Below are positions 46,843 through 58,174 of a stretch of DNA of 64,000 bases, piece by piece (within the stretch, counting starts at the first letter, position 1; each line of letters begins with the position of its first letter). The notes beneath the pieces were generated by a model. It was given only the letters and a program-made list of their open reading frames with translations, was not told the DNA's origin and searched no databases. Source of the stretch: Gnetum montanum (lineage: Eukaryota > Streptophyta > Gnetopsida > Gnetales > Gnetaceae); assembly GCA_015680685.1 (NCBI GenBank), contig MNCI01034697.1:603823-667822 (forward strand), read 5' to 3'. Position numbers and translations under genes: made by a program.

Positions 46843-49800
46843 TGTTGGTGACCGTTTGGGACGTGACCGCCAACGAGTGTCCTCGAACAGGATTTAGGTG
46901 CCTGTTGGTCTCTGGCAACACTAAGGCCCAGATACCTCCAAATAAACTCAGTAGTTAATGTGAGTATGTGTGTGTGCTGTTGCGGCGTGTGGTTGTGTAA
47001 AATGTAACAATTGCGTTGTGTGTGAACTACAAATGACTTACTTTAAAGAGATTTAGCCAACTTTGCCAAGTACTGTGAGTTCTTGAAAATTTCCTATTTT
47101 GTTCAACTGCCTAGTCTACGCGGTCCTTATAATACCTACTTGTAACAAATAAAATTTTGCAAAAACATTTGAGCACAACTCCGCAATCTACTCCTAATTT
47201 TCCCCAGAGAAAGAGATAGTTCCACAAGAAAACTAGAAATAGAGCAAGATTCGATGGAAATAAGCAGAAAAGAAAAGAAAGCAGATTTGTGTAGACCTCA
47301 AATATTTAAACAAGGTAAAATGACACGAGTAAACACTTCGCAATAAAGCTATCCCAAATTCAATATCTACGAATTGTTCAAACTTCCAAGGCTCAAACAA
47401 GCAATATCTTCAAGACAATCCTATTATGCTACCAAAAATTGCTGCGTAAACTACCACGTACGAGACTCCATTTTGACTAGATAATAGATGTCAACGATTG
47501 CATTCAAACAGAACCTTTAAAAGACTTGACAATTTCTGATTGAAATACCACGAGAATTCACTTTAAAGATAAAAAGAAGCTATTCTGGTCCCATCAAAAT
47601 ACCAAAGATTTTCTGAACCCTCTCGACTACTGAATTGTTCAACGGCGTGACTACAAACAGAGGCTCTCTTACAACAATCCCAATAGCAGTTCCCACACGT
47701 TGCACAATAACGAAATTTACTACTAAAATGCTCTTAAGGCTTTTAAACACAAGCGCTTCTATGGCAAAATTTTAATAGAAATTTCTATCGGGCAACAAGA
47801 ACAATAAGAGCAATCTAAAAATCCCAAAATTACTTGCCAAGGATGATACTATCTAAACCACTAGCTAAGCAATTTAAACAAAACAAAAAATGAAATGCAT
47901 AACTCACAGGACCATGACAAAGAGGCTGAAATCTTTATTCTAGCAAGCCATCTTGCAAACAATCTTCTTTACAAATATTCTTTGCTCCCAAGTGTGAGAA
48001 GTGATGATCCAATGTGATGTGAGAAGTGATGATTCCTCTTTTTTTTTTCTTCCACCCTTTTTTTTCCCTTGAAGCCTTTTTATAGCTTTCCAAGGTAGGT
48101 AGGGAAGTTACATATTGAAAATATCTCACCTAACTTCTCTCCCAAGTAACTTGGCCAACCAATCAGAAGACTACTTGCCCAACAAGTTAGGAGGTTACTT
48201 GCCCAACAAGTTAGGTAAGTTACAACAATTTTTGAGTGGTTGCAACCACCAAAGAGATAAAAGAGGTTGACAAGTGGCCTTGGTATAAAATTAAAATACA
48301 ATCTTTATGTCCCTTACAAGCTATCGTTGCAACTTACTCCATACATATATGTCCCTTTTATTTTGCTTCTTTAAATGAGATGTCAAGTTTAAAATATCAG
48401 AAATATCTCAAATATTTCTCCTAACTTCTCTCTCAAGTAATTAGACTAACCAATCAGAAAATTACTTGTCCAACAAGTTAGGAAAATGTTAGGTGGTTAG
48501 GGAGTTAGGAAGTTATGCATAAAATGAGGAGCATTTTATGCTAACTTTAATATAATGAGGACTTTATAGGATAATCAAAATTGCAAATTTTTAATGGGCA
48601 ATAATATATTTCATAACTGGGGATAATTGGTGGCAAGTCTCTAAATCAAGGCTTCACATTATAGGTATTTTAATGGTCATAATATGTATATTAGTGATAA
48701 TTTCATATGTACTTTGGTGCAAATGTAAGCGGCAAAGTTTGTGGCTAAAATCTTTGTCTTCCCTGGTAAAAATCGCGCATAACCGTGGGCACCATCGGAT
48801 GGTTTATATTTTTTTTTTTACATTCCAAACCTTTGCACAAAATCGGTAAAAACTGCCACATACTTTAACCCGTTCCGGTGCTAACTCCTGCGATCGCGGA
48901 TTGTTGAACACGGCCACACCTGCGGAGTTTAACATACAACACCGACCTTGGCTTCTCTCCTTTGTTCTTTGCAACTCGAATCTAAAATATTTCTGTTACA
49001 GAAATATTAGCAAAACAGCAAGCAAGAATGGATTGATAACGTGAGCCTTTTTGGCGGTTGTTGGTGCTCATGGTTGCCAAAAAAGAAAGGGTACAACGGT
49101 TCATCATTTCCGGCGTGAATTCAAGATCCATATGGGTGCCCCACGCGGCGGAAGTTGTGCTGCCTGCAAATGAAGAAGAAACCGATGCATCCATCCGCCA
49201 TTGGCCATGCCGTATATGTGGCCCTGGGTTATCAATTCTCCTCTGCGTGTTGTGCAAGTGTCTCTGGCAACTGCGTCGGTTTAACTAGCCCACTTAGGGC
49301 GCTGATAGAACAATCTTGTTGCCGTAAATTGTGCAGAAATACAAGAGCGTAATTCTGGTTTTAGGTGGAAGAAGAAAATACTGATATTTTTGTTTCTGTT
49401 TTCTGACCACCATAGCCCCAAATTTTAAACAACGGCTGCCCTTCTCAAAACATTTTTTTTTCTGCAAATTTTCTGCCCCCTTTCTTCTTGATTGTAATCT
49501 CTTTGCCACAAAAATAAATTTCAGCAAGAAACTTTGGCTTTAGGATGGGTTTATTGTATTTTCGTAACGATTTTCTGACTTGAATTATAACCGCTACCAT
49601 TACTGCATTTTTGAGAAACAACAATGGATTTTGCTTTCATTTTTGTGCAGTTTCCTGGTGAAGCCAGATGAAATTCGAAACAGAATTAGGACTGCCCAAG
49701 TATTTTATTGCTGATCATTTCTTTCTGCCCTGAATTCAAGTTAAACCCATTTGCTCTGAAATCCCCTGTTCTCTGAATGAATTTATCTTGCAATTTACTA

Positions 49801-50085
49801 CCGTATTCACATTCAAACCCTTCAGTCTTGCACAAAGAAATCAGTCGCTTTCTTCCTACTCGTTCCGGTGAATAATGTGAATAATAAAACTCTTGATATT
49901 TTGGCACTTTATTTTCATATCCTAATAAGGCCTCAACAGCATTTTATTTAATAAAGAATAACTCCCAAACATCTTCAACCAACATTCAAGCTATATGTTT
50001 TACTTTCAAACTCTTAAACACTGATTATTCCAATTGTAAATATGATAGTCCAACTGTTCCATGAAATGGCCAAAATGTGCCAACA
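46843..50085 (-). mobile_element. Insertion H: 3,243-bp TGTTGG..CCAACA element, probably a large solo LTR
   Basis: The ends form a 6-bp inverted repeat, TGTTGG and CCAACA. A perfect target duplication ATAAC lies at 46,838-46,842 and 50,086-50,090. Element C's spacer continues across the site. TATAAAAA on the minus strand at 48,077-48,084 suggests minus orientation. The left ~1.4 kb match H' at 34,301-36,345. A short direct repeat (ACTACTTGCCCAACAAGTTAGG) occurs twice near 48,170-48,210. A GC-richer segment lies at 48,870-49,350. No transposon protein seen. Confidence 0.78.
48870..49350. other. GC-richer, CpG-retaining segment inside H
   Basis: Includes CGATCGCGG, CCACGCGGCGG and CGCTGATAG, unlike the AT-rich flanks. 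Open stretches exist on both strands (minus 49,257-48,982; plus 49,058-49,288), but none was recognised. It may be a promoter-type region or captured host DNA. Confidence 0.4.
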
Positions 50086-50985
50086 ATAACTCCCATAGGA
50101 CAACTATCACTCGAAGGAAGAAGAAAGGAAGGGTCACAGTTAGATGGATGCTTTTAGGCATGGATAACATGTTTTTCCAACCTCATAACCAGTGCTTGTA
50201 TTCCATTATTATGTCAAAGGAGTGTCCTTTAAATTTCCTTGTTCTATTTTTTTTCATAGGAACCATACCATACATGTTTCTTATTATGATCAATAATAGG
50301 AATGGTGATCTATTAATGAGAGATCGTAAAAATTTAAGAGAAGGTTGAAAAGATCGTACAACAAATGCTCTTAAGGTCACACCCTTATCCATTCTTACTT
50401 GGTATGTTCTAAGTTTGTTAAGTAGCAAGATCATTAATTACTTTAAATTTCAATTATTGAAGGACCTCATGCTTCCATGATGCAAAGCTTCACAAAGTAG
50501 ATAGAATGGATGGATGTTTTTGGCTCACTTCTAGATATCATTAGAAAATTAACAATATGTTAATTAAGGATATAATCCAAAGATAAAATATGGTTCTTTA
50601 AGTAGTTAATCATAACATTAAATACTGCATTAATTAACTTCCAATAGTAGTAGCAACCATAACAAAAATTCAAGATTTCGTAACAAGTAAAACAAAATAA
50701 GACAACATTAAACAAGTTAAAATTGAAAGAAAGAAATGGAAAAATATATAAAACAAGTAGTAAAATATTCAAGAAAATGGAAAACATATGAAGAATAATG
50801 TAAAACAAAAAGGTGAAAAATTAGGTAGCCTTCGTAGAATGTTAATATGGATGGCCATCTTCCCTACGACTAAGTTGAAAGGAGTAGATTTGAAAATAGT
50901 GTGCTTATCCATCTACTAAGGTGTTAGCACTATTAGTTATCCTAGGTTCTAGGAAAGGCTTCACTTGTTAAATGTTGACTAACAA
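50086..50985 (-). other. Post-pol spacer of element C, right part
   Basis: A-rich, non-coding. 50,640-50,820 matches the A-rich stretch of B (25,080-25,230), and 50,160-50,260 matches B at 24,470-24,560. Confidence 0.6.
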
Positions 50986-52170
50986 TCATTTCTCTAGACT
51001 TGAAGGATGGTAAATTGTCATGGCACTAGGTGAAAAAGTTGCATGGATGATGTAAGGTCCTTCCCATAGCATTTGGAACTCTGTATGTTGTGGTACATGC
51101 ATGAGGTTCCAATAGAGAACCTTATCACCTAATTTAAATTTAACTCTTTTTTCATGCATCATGATATTGTTTGGCATGTGTCTTGTGTACTTCATTCATT
51201 AATAGGGCTACTTGTCAGTTCTCATCAAGAACATTTAGTATCATTAGGTATTCTTATTATGCTAGGCTTAGATAAAGGTCAAGGTCACAGGTTGTTTAGA
51301 GTGTATGAAGCTTAACTTAGATTGGAAGTATTGTTAGTTTTCTGTACATCAACTCATAGGGAGAATAACCTATAAAAATTTTCTAGGTTGATTGAGAAGC
51401 CTGTAGATCATTGTTTAGTTTTGTGCTTTAGTCTTTCCTATATTTACTAATTGTACATGTGAGTATCCTAGTTATTTCCCTATCAGTAACATTGGCTTGA
51501 TTGTTAGCTTGGGGATGATAGGAAGTTGTTAATTTATGTTGCACCCCTAAGCATTGCATCAGCTTCTAAAAAGTAGCTCTTGTAAAGTGAGCTATATTAT
51601 TAGAAATAAGTGCTCTAGGCACACTAAACCTATTTACCACATTCTATTGAACAAACTTTGCTACAAAGGAAGATGAATAATTAATGACAGTTGTAGCTTT
51701 AACCCACTTGGTGTAGTAGTCAATCGCTATAATGATATATACCTTTCTATTGAACATGGGATTGATGGGTTCCATGAAGTCAATGTTCCAGATGTTGAAA
51801 GGCTCTAGTGATTGGATCCACTACTAGGGCCCTTCCATTTGTACAGTCATTCCTCCATCTCCTTGGCAATGCTTGCATGAACAAGAAAATTGATGGGCAT
51901 TCTTGAAGAGTGTTAACCAAAAATATCCTGCTAGAAGGATTTTCATAGTTGTCCTCTGTAAGGACCTTCATGGGCATAATTTCTTCATAAGGACCTTCAT
52001 GGGCATAATTTCTTCATAAGGACCTTCATGAGAATCTTGGAGGATCTATTGTTAATTAGCATTGGGTACACACCATTGTACCAAGCCATTGGCACAAACC
52101 TTGTAAAGGTTATCTTTGATTTCTATGTAATGCTTGACTTGATGAAGAAACCATTCTTTATTCTTGTTAT
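50986..52170 (-). pseudogene. Integrase of element C
   Basis: Zinc-finger region near 52,010-51,870 is disturbed by a 29-bp tandem duplication. Core text at about 51,750-51,440: IDYYTKWVKATTVI (first Asp kept), ALISNNIAHF (second Asp now Asn, 51,599-51,601), HPQANNQANVTDREITRIL (catalytic Glu now Asn). The C-terminal domain at 51,195-50,986 is open: HEKRVKFKLGDKVLYWN and MLWEGPYIIH, the usual end of a Ty3 integrase. Inactive. Confidence 0.78.
51960..52030. repeat. 29-bp tandem duplication (2.4 copies) in C integrase
   Basis: AAGGACCTTCATGGGCATAA followed by TTTCTTCAT is repeated exactly, starting at 51,960 and 51,989, with a partial third copy at 52,018. Period 29 breaks the reading frame. 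Confidence 0.92.
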
Positions 52171-53950
52171 TTCATTCTTAAGAAGTCTCCTAAGTAGGTA
52201 GATAAGAAAAGAATTCACTATGCCAATTAGGAACTTCGAGACATTAAGCTTCAACAACTTTTGCAAAGAGGAGTTCATTTGGAAATTGATTAGATAAAGA
52301 CTCATCACCCTCTTTGTTCTCCCATAATAACCAAGGCAAGTAATAAAAAACCACATTCTCAATTTCCTTTATGTCCATCATCATAAGTTCAAACTTTTAT
52401 AGAATCACTAGCCATCATATGACACAAGAGCTCACCATTGGCTTATTCATTAACAACCTAATGGGAAAGTGGTCTTTGTGTACAAAGATCTGATATCAAA
52501 GTTCATAATGCCTAAATTTCTCTACAATGTACACCATCACCATAAGCTTCTTCTCAATGGTGGTGTAGTTCAACTGTGCCCTTACAATGCTTTTGCTTGA
52601 ACAATGGATGTAATAAGGACATTTTTGATCATTTAATTATGTAAGCATTGCTCCCAATGCATAATTGGATACATTTTTCATAGTGTGGAAGGGTCTAAAC
52701 CAATCTAAAACATGCAAAATGGGAGTCTCTATAAGCTTTTGCTTTAACTATTGAAACACTAGATCACATTCCTTAGTTCAGTTGAAGGATGCATTCTTCT
52801 TTGTTAGCTCTACTAATAGCTTAGAAATTCTTAAGAAGTTCTTAATGAAACACTGATAATAACTAGTATGCTTAAGGAATGGCCTTACATCTTTTACTAT
52901 TTCAGGTTGTCTCATAATTTCTTGGATGACCTATACTTTATCTAGGTTCACCTTGATCCCTTTTTCTAAAATTTGGTGTCCCAAAACTATGCCTTCTTGG
53001 ATCATCAAATTGCTTTTCTGCTAGTTAAGCTTTAGATTGGTCTCCACGCATCTTTAAAGCACTTACTCAAGATAGTACAAGGCTTGCTCAAACATGGTAC
53101 CATATGTAGAGAATGCATTCATGAAGACTTCTACCTCACTACCAATATGCTATTGGAAGATGCTAACAACCAAGCATTGCAAAGTAGTAGGAGCATTGCA
53201 TAATCCAAAGGGCATCTTTTAGTATGCAAAAGTTCCTTAGGGACTTGTAAACATTATTTTGGCCTGATCCTCTAGCAAAATCTAGATCTGCTTATAGCCA
53301 CTATAGCCATCTAGAAAGCTATAGTATTAATGTCTTGTATTGGTGTCTAACACTTAATCTACTAATGGCAACAGAAAATGATCTTTGAAGGTTGCCATGT
53401 TCAATAGCCTGAAATCTATGTAGATTCTTCATTTCCTTTCTTTCTTGGATACAATCACAAGTGTGCTAATTCATTCACTATTTCTAATTATATTTATGAA
53501 TCCAACCTTAAAAAGTTGTTCTAGTTCTTCCATGACAACTTGTTTAAGATTTGGGTTCAGCTTTCTTTGCAGTCGCCTCTTTAGCTTGATGGAAGAGTCT
53601 ATGTAGATGCAATGCTAGCATATCCATGGATCTATCATTGTTAGTTTATGATATAAATAGAAAAAGGTTGTTGGCCATTTATTCACCACCTTCAATAGCT
53701 TCTTTTTTTGATCTTAAGTAAGACTAACATTAATGATTACTAGCTTGCCATTATTAAGGAAAGCATATTCTAGAGTTACCAATAAATTTTTTAGTTCAAG
53801 GGGCTCTTGCTTAAAGTGATTTGGGATTTCCAATGCTCCCTAATCAATTTCATTTTGTGTGTGGAAGAGTTTACTATGAATCTGCTCCATTTCATTCATA
53901 TTCTTAATATAGGCACTTGTGAGGATTTCCAATGGTTCCATGCATATTAT
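52171..53950 (-). pseudogene. Reverse transcriptase and RNase H of element C
   Basis: Aligns by eye with element B. KMPFGLCNAPTTLQ lies at about 53,220-53,180. The polymerase box reads F-M-N-A (53,114-53,125) in place of F-M-D-D, followed by FSTYG, so both catalytic acids are lost. RNase H wording occurs around 52,590-52,340 with many stops. The PR-RT linker lies at about 53,950-53,600. Confidence 0.75.
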
Positions 53951-54118
53951 GGATTCAACTTAATGTTTTGATATTGGCCACTAGGTTCCTTCCTATTTCA
54001 TGGCTACTACATATAGGCACTTTTAAATGACTAGTATTTTGATAAACTAGTTGCATGCTTGGATATATGTACCTTTTATAATCCATATTCTCTACATGTA
54101 ATGGCACCCTGTGTCACT

Positions 54119-54600
54119 CTATGTGATGCACAAAACTTGCTTCTTCTTCATTTTTCCAAATTCATTTTCTTTAGAGATTTCCAAACAAAGGTCTCTAATC
54201 TTCATCTTAGCATCTATGGTGCTTAGCCAAGCCCTTTGCATAATGATAGGGAAGTTGTCCTTGTAGTTATCAACATTGATCACCATGAGGTTTACAAGAT
54301 AAGACCACTCATACACAGAGGGTATGATGTCCTCCATTAATCCTAAGGGAATAGTGATGGATTGATCAGCAAGCTCCAATTTGACATTGCTTTACTTCAA
54401 CGGATGTAGGTTCTAGGTCTTGTACACTTCCCATGAGATTAAATTTACCCCAAAACCTAAGTCTAGTAGATCCTTGTAGGGATCATTTCTTGTAATCTGT
54501 AGGCAGATAAGGGGACTCCCAAGATTAGATTGTTTCCTAGGAAGGTTCCTAGTCTCGATTCAATCAATAACTACATGAGTTAACATGATGGTAAGTACAT
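54119..54600 (-). pseudogene. Protease of element C
   Basis: The active site reads L-L-D-L-G-F-G-V-N-L-I, with D-L-G at 54,455-54,463 where D-S-G is required. The part after it is open at 54,379-54,119 (ELADQSITIPLGL, DNFPIIMQRAWLSTIDA) and closely matches B. Confidence 0.7.
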
Positions 54601-54779
54601 TGGAGGACATTTGGTTCAAAGGAGGTTCAATGATTATTTTAGAAGTGGTCGATGTAGAGTTAGTAGTTGTAGGTGTCTACAAGGATTTGGGTGGACTATT
54701 GGTCCTTTTTCAAGGTTTAGGTTTAGGACCACTCAGATAGTTATCCAACTGTAAGTTAATAGCCCTCATTGCATTTCTT

Positions 54780-57000
54780 TTCTATGGCTATGATGGAATC
54801 TCTTCCTCCATAGATATAGTAAGTGTTAAGGGAGTGATATTTAATGGTGTAGAGTTTGATGATGAATAGGGAGAAGGATAAGTAGAGGGAGGCTTAGGTT
54901 GCAAAGTATGGGTTCAGTGATGTTTTGAAGGGTAGTAGTGATAATTGAAAATATTGAGGCTTGTAGAGCCATGAAGAAATACAGGTTGCTAGACATAGTA
55001 TTCATAGGGATCTAGCTACTACTAAGTGTACTATTTTTTAGGTGGTGGCATCCCCCATTACTGTGGATTTTGCCGTTGCTAATATTGTTCCTAAAGTTGA
55101 GGTGCCACTCCACTCATAAAGTACTATGTTTTGTGGAACTATTGCCTTTGATTGCCTTGAGGATAAGGCAATCTCTTAGGTGGTTGCCTTTTTACAAATT
55201 TTGAATTTAAGGAATACACCCTAGATTCTTGTAGCTGCAACATCATAGGAAAACATCCCTTGGGATGTTCGTATTGATAGATATTACATCCTTCATCATT
55301 AGTTTCTGAATCTACAACCTTATCTACCATGGGTTCCTTACCTTTTTGCTATAGATATCCCTTATCTGTATCTTTCCTTCTCCTTCTGTCTTTTTCACTA
55401 CTTCCTTGCCTTGCCTTCTCCTCTACTATTTTCAAGGTAGTTTGTAACTTTTCATCTAAGGAGTCCCATATTTTATCTACATTAGTCAATATTTCATAGA
55501 TGGATTTTTGTATTGGCAAGGTCTTTCTTTGCATCATTTCATCTAATGGTGCTTCCTTCTTTGTATCATAGAAACATACCTCCCTATTGCAAAGGGAGGG
55601 ATCTCTATTGTATTCCTCTACACTCTTCCATTTTTTCAACTTCCCTTCTTTCTTGGCCACCTATTCTATTAGCCTTTGAATTTGATGGGCTCTCATATCA
55701 GAAAGTCTTCATTAAACATACATTCCAAGAGTTTTCCTTATTTTATTTTGGAACCCATCTATGATATGATAAAGTTGTTCCCATTGAGAATATCCATGGT
55801 TTGGGCATCAGTGCAAAAGAAAGTAGCACTTACTCAAGGCCATACCTAAGGATTCATGATTTTCTTGCTTCCATCCTTGGACTTTCTTCCTCAAATTGGA
55901 TACTCTAGAGTACATTTGGTACTTATCATTAAACATTTCTAACATTATACTCCATCAATGGATGGATTCTAGTTCCAAGGACCAATACCAACTTTTGACT
56001 TCTTTGATGAGTGTCCTTGCAAATAGTTTCAAGTTCTCCCAATCATTCTCAAGATTTTGCAAGATGTAAGCATCATGGAAAGCTTGCAAATGATGTTGTG
56101 TATCTACATTATATCCCCCTTCAAATCTGGGGATATTATTCATATCCAACCATTTGATTCTACTATCCTTTTGGTGCCTAGTGGAAATTCTCACTACTTA
56201 AAAAATATTCAACGTGTTTCTTGTAAATAGTAATGGCTCATCATAGGTATCATGCCCATAGTGATGTTTTTTATGATGAGGCTTGTAGTGCCTCCTTTCA
56301 TGGTGACGGTCTTCTTCCTCTCGGTGTCATCTATGATCTTGGCTCCTATCATCATGGTGGGATCTTCTATCATCTCCATCTCAATCTTGATATTTTCTAC
56401 TTCTTTCTCTATGACAACTTCTTTTATCAAAATTTGATGATGATGAGAAGGATGATGAAGATGAAGGACTAGAAGAATAATATCTACTAGTCCTTCTCTC
56501 TTGGTCCTTATCTTGAACCTTTTATTTCTCTTTTCCTTCTCCTTATCATTCTTCTATCCTTAGACAAATGACTAGGAGATTTATCCTTTAAGGTTCTTTG
56601 ATTTCTAGTTCCTATCTGCCCATCACCAAGGTTCTCTAGGGTAGACTATAATTGTTGGTGAAGGATGTCCTCCTCAAAAAAAGGAGAAAATTCGATATAT
56701 TGAGATTGGCTAGAAAAGAAATCCTCTCCTTCTTAATGCAGCTAAAAGGATAATGATGCCAAGATCCTTTTACCCTTGGAGGCTTCATAGCAAGCCTCCA
56801 TGCTTTTGTCTATGTGGAGCTATACTTTCATAGGTTGATAATCCCTAGAGATGCTATTTATTGGTTCATACTTAGGCCTCACTACTCTAAGGCTAAGCCT
56901 CTAGAGTTTGGCTATGAGCATGTTAAGAATAGATCAATTTGGAGGTAACAATATGTTACCATCTATATCTCTCTAATGCGATTGCTCATCATAAAAGAGG
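54780..57000 (-). pseudogene. Gag of element C
   Basis: Capsid-like core at 56,194-55,955 (MNNIPRFEGGYNVD, HLQAFHDAYILQNLENDWEN, LFARTLIKEVKSWYWSLE) is open and matches B. The linker at 55,660-55,349 (KKWKSVEEYNRDPS, TLPIQKSIYEIL) matches the start of A. The knuckle at about 55,300-55,260 reads C-N-I-Y-Q-Y-E-H-P-K-G-C, with Tyr for the second Cys, as in A. A Pro/Tyr/Gln-rich tail follows to about 54,800. The start codon was not resolved. Confidence 0.72.
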
Positions 57001-57282
57001 ATGAAGGTGAAGTCCAAATAATAGAAATATAGATGCATATATTGACCTCTATATGCTATGGCTTCTCACTGATAGTCCTTTATGTCCTCTCCTATTTTCT
57101 ATTGTTTCTATCATCATGTGGTAAAGATTCTTTCCTATAAGCAAAAACCATTTCAAAATAAATGTAAATGTGCCTTTAGAAGATAGTATTATTATTGTGA
57201 GAGATAATTTGTTATGTTCTCCTCACAACCCTTGTAATAAATCCACTAGTTAATACTATTTTACCAACTTAAAAGAACTAAA

Positions 57283-57300
57283 TTCCAGCAACAACACCAA
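57283..57300 (-). other. Primer binding site of element C
   Basis: Minus strand TTGGTGTTGTTGCTGGAA adjoins the LTR. It resembles the TTGGCGCCGTTGCCGGGGA-type site, with mainly C-to-T changes. Confidence 0.6.
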
Positions 57301-58174
57301 TAATGAACAACAAGTATCCCCTACGCCCAACTATACGAATCACAAATGTTTACTAGTGATCTGGTTGTACTCTGTAGACTTAGTTATCCAAGCAACCAAT
57401 ATTTCTAAATAGTGAATCATGTAGTTGTAAGGTAATTGTCTTCCTAACTCAAACTTGTGTGTTATTAGTAAGTATGATTAAGTGTGGGTTAAGACACATG
57501 ATAGATATTTTTATAAGTATTTTTATATTTTTCTCCTAATAGTTAGATAACTAAGTAAAGGTTGAGTAATTAAATGTCTAATTGATTAAATAGTCTATTA
57601 ACTAGCTTATCCTAATGTGAAGTAACTGTTCCTACTTGCTGTACACATCCCAAACTAGTATTAATACTACTAGGTTACCAAGTGGCTATTACTGGGCATA
57701 TGAAATATCCACTATTGGGATTACCAAGTGTAATATGTTATGCTCAAAGTGGTTGTATTCACATATTTATAATTAATTGCATTAATTATTTAAAGCCATA
57801 AATGTAAATTTCATAAAAAGTAAAGTGCTAAATGTAAAGAGTAAACTAGTCTAAGAGCTATAATGGATGTGGGACATCTAAACTTTATTTCCATTCATGC
57901 TAATGCATTCAAGTACATAGGCACTTGAATAAATCATCATGCAATCTCTTAAATCCACACTGTGGGCACTCAAAGGAAAAATAATCTAACTCTAGAAAAG
58001 AGAAACTATAAGAACTTAGCTATGCTATGATTACAAAAGTATCATAAATGTGAGTGGTGAGCACATTTATATAGGCACTACCTACATCAACATGAATGTG
58101 TATGCATCAACGCATCTTATCATGCATTGATGGGGATATGTTGATGGGGCTACATTGATATATGCTTGTTGACA
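57301..58174 (-). repeat. 5' LTR of element C (874 bp)
   Basis: The plus strand begins TAATGAACAACAAG (TGATGAGCAAC-type with G-to-A) and ends TTGTTGACA. Minus-strand TATATAAA at 58,076-58,083. U3 carries repeated GTTGATG/CATCAAC words instead of the GATATC dyads. The copia frame is cut exactly at its right edge. Confidence 0.75.

Larger units (their letters stand above)
45890..58174 (-). mobile_element. Element C: Athila/Tat-like retrotransposon, sister of B, split by H
   Basis: Right to left: 5' LTR (57,301-58,174), primer site, gag, protease, RT/RNase H, integrase, then a post-pol spacer present in two parts (50,086-50,985 and about 45,890-46,842) separated by insertion H. Gene order and wording match element B throughout, e.g. 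the TGCAAGTGGATCC block (46,450 versus 23,988) and CATAACCAG-GCTTGTA (50,186 versus 24,486). The left (3') LTR was not found; the left limit is approximate. Confidence 0.8.

Noticed and set aside
49058-49352. Cys-rich plus-strand frames in the GC-rich part of H
   Set aside because: Open on both strands because of base composition; no family recognised, so not called as genes.
56233-56472. Open frames on the plus strand with many His/Tyr/Phe codons
   Set aside because: Antisense of the charged gag region of element C.
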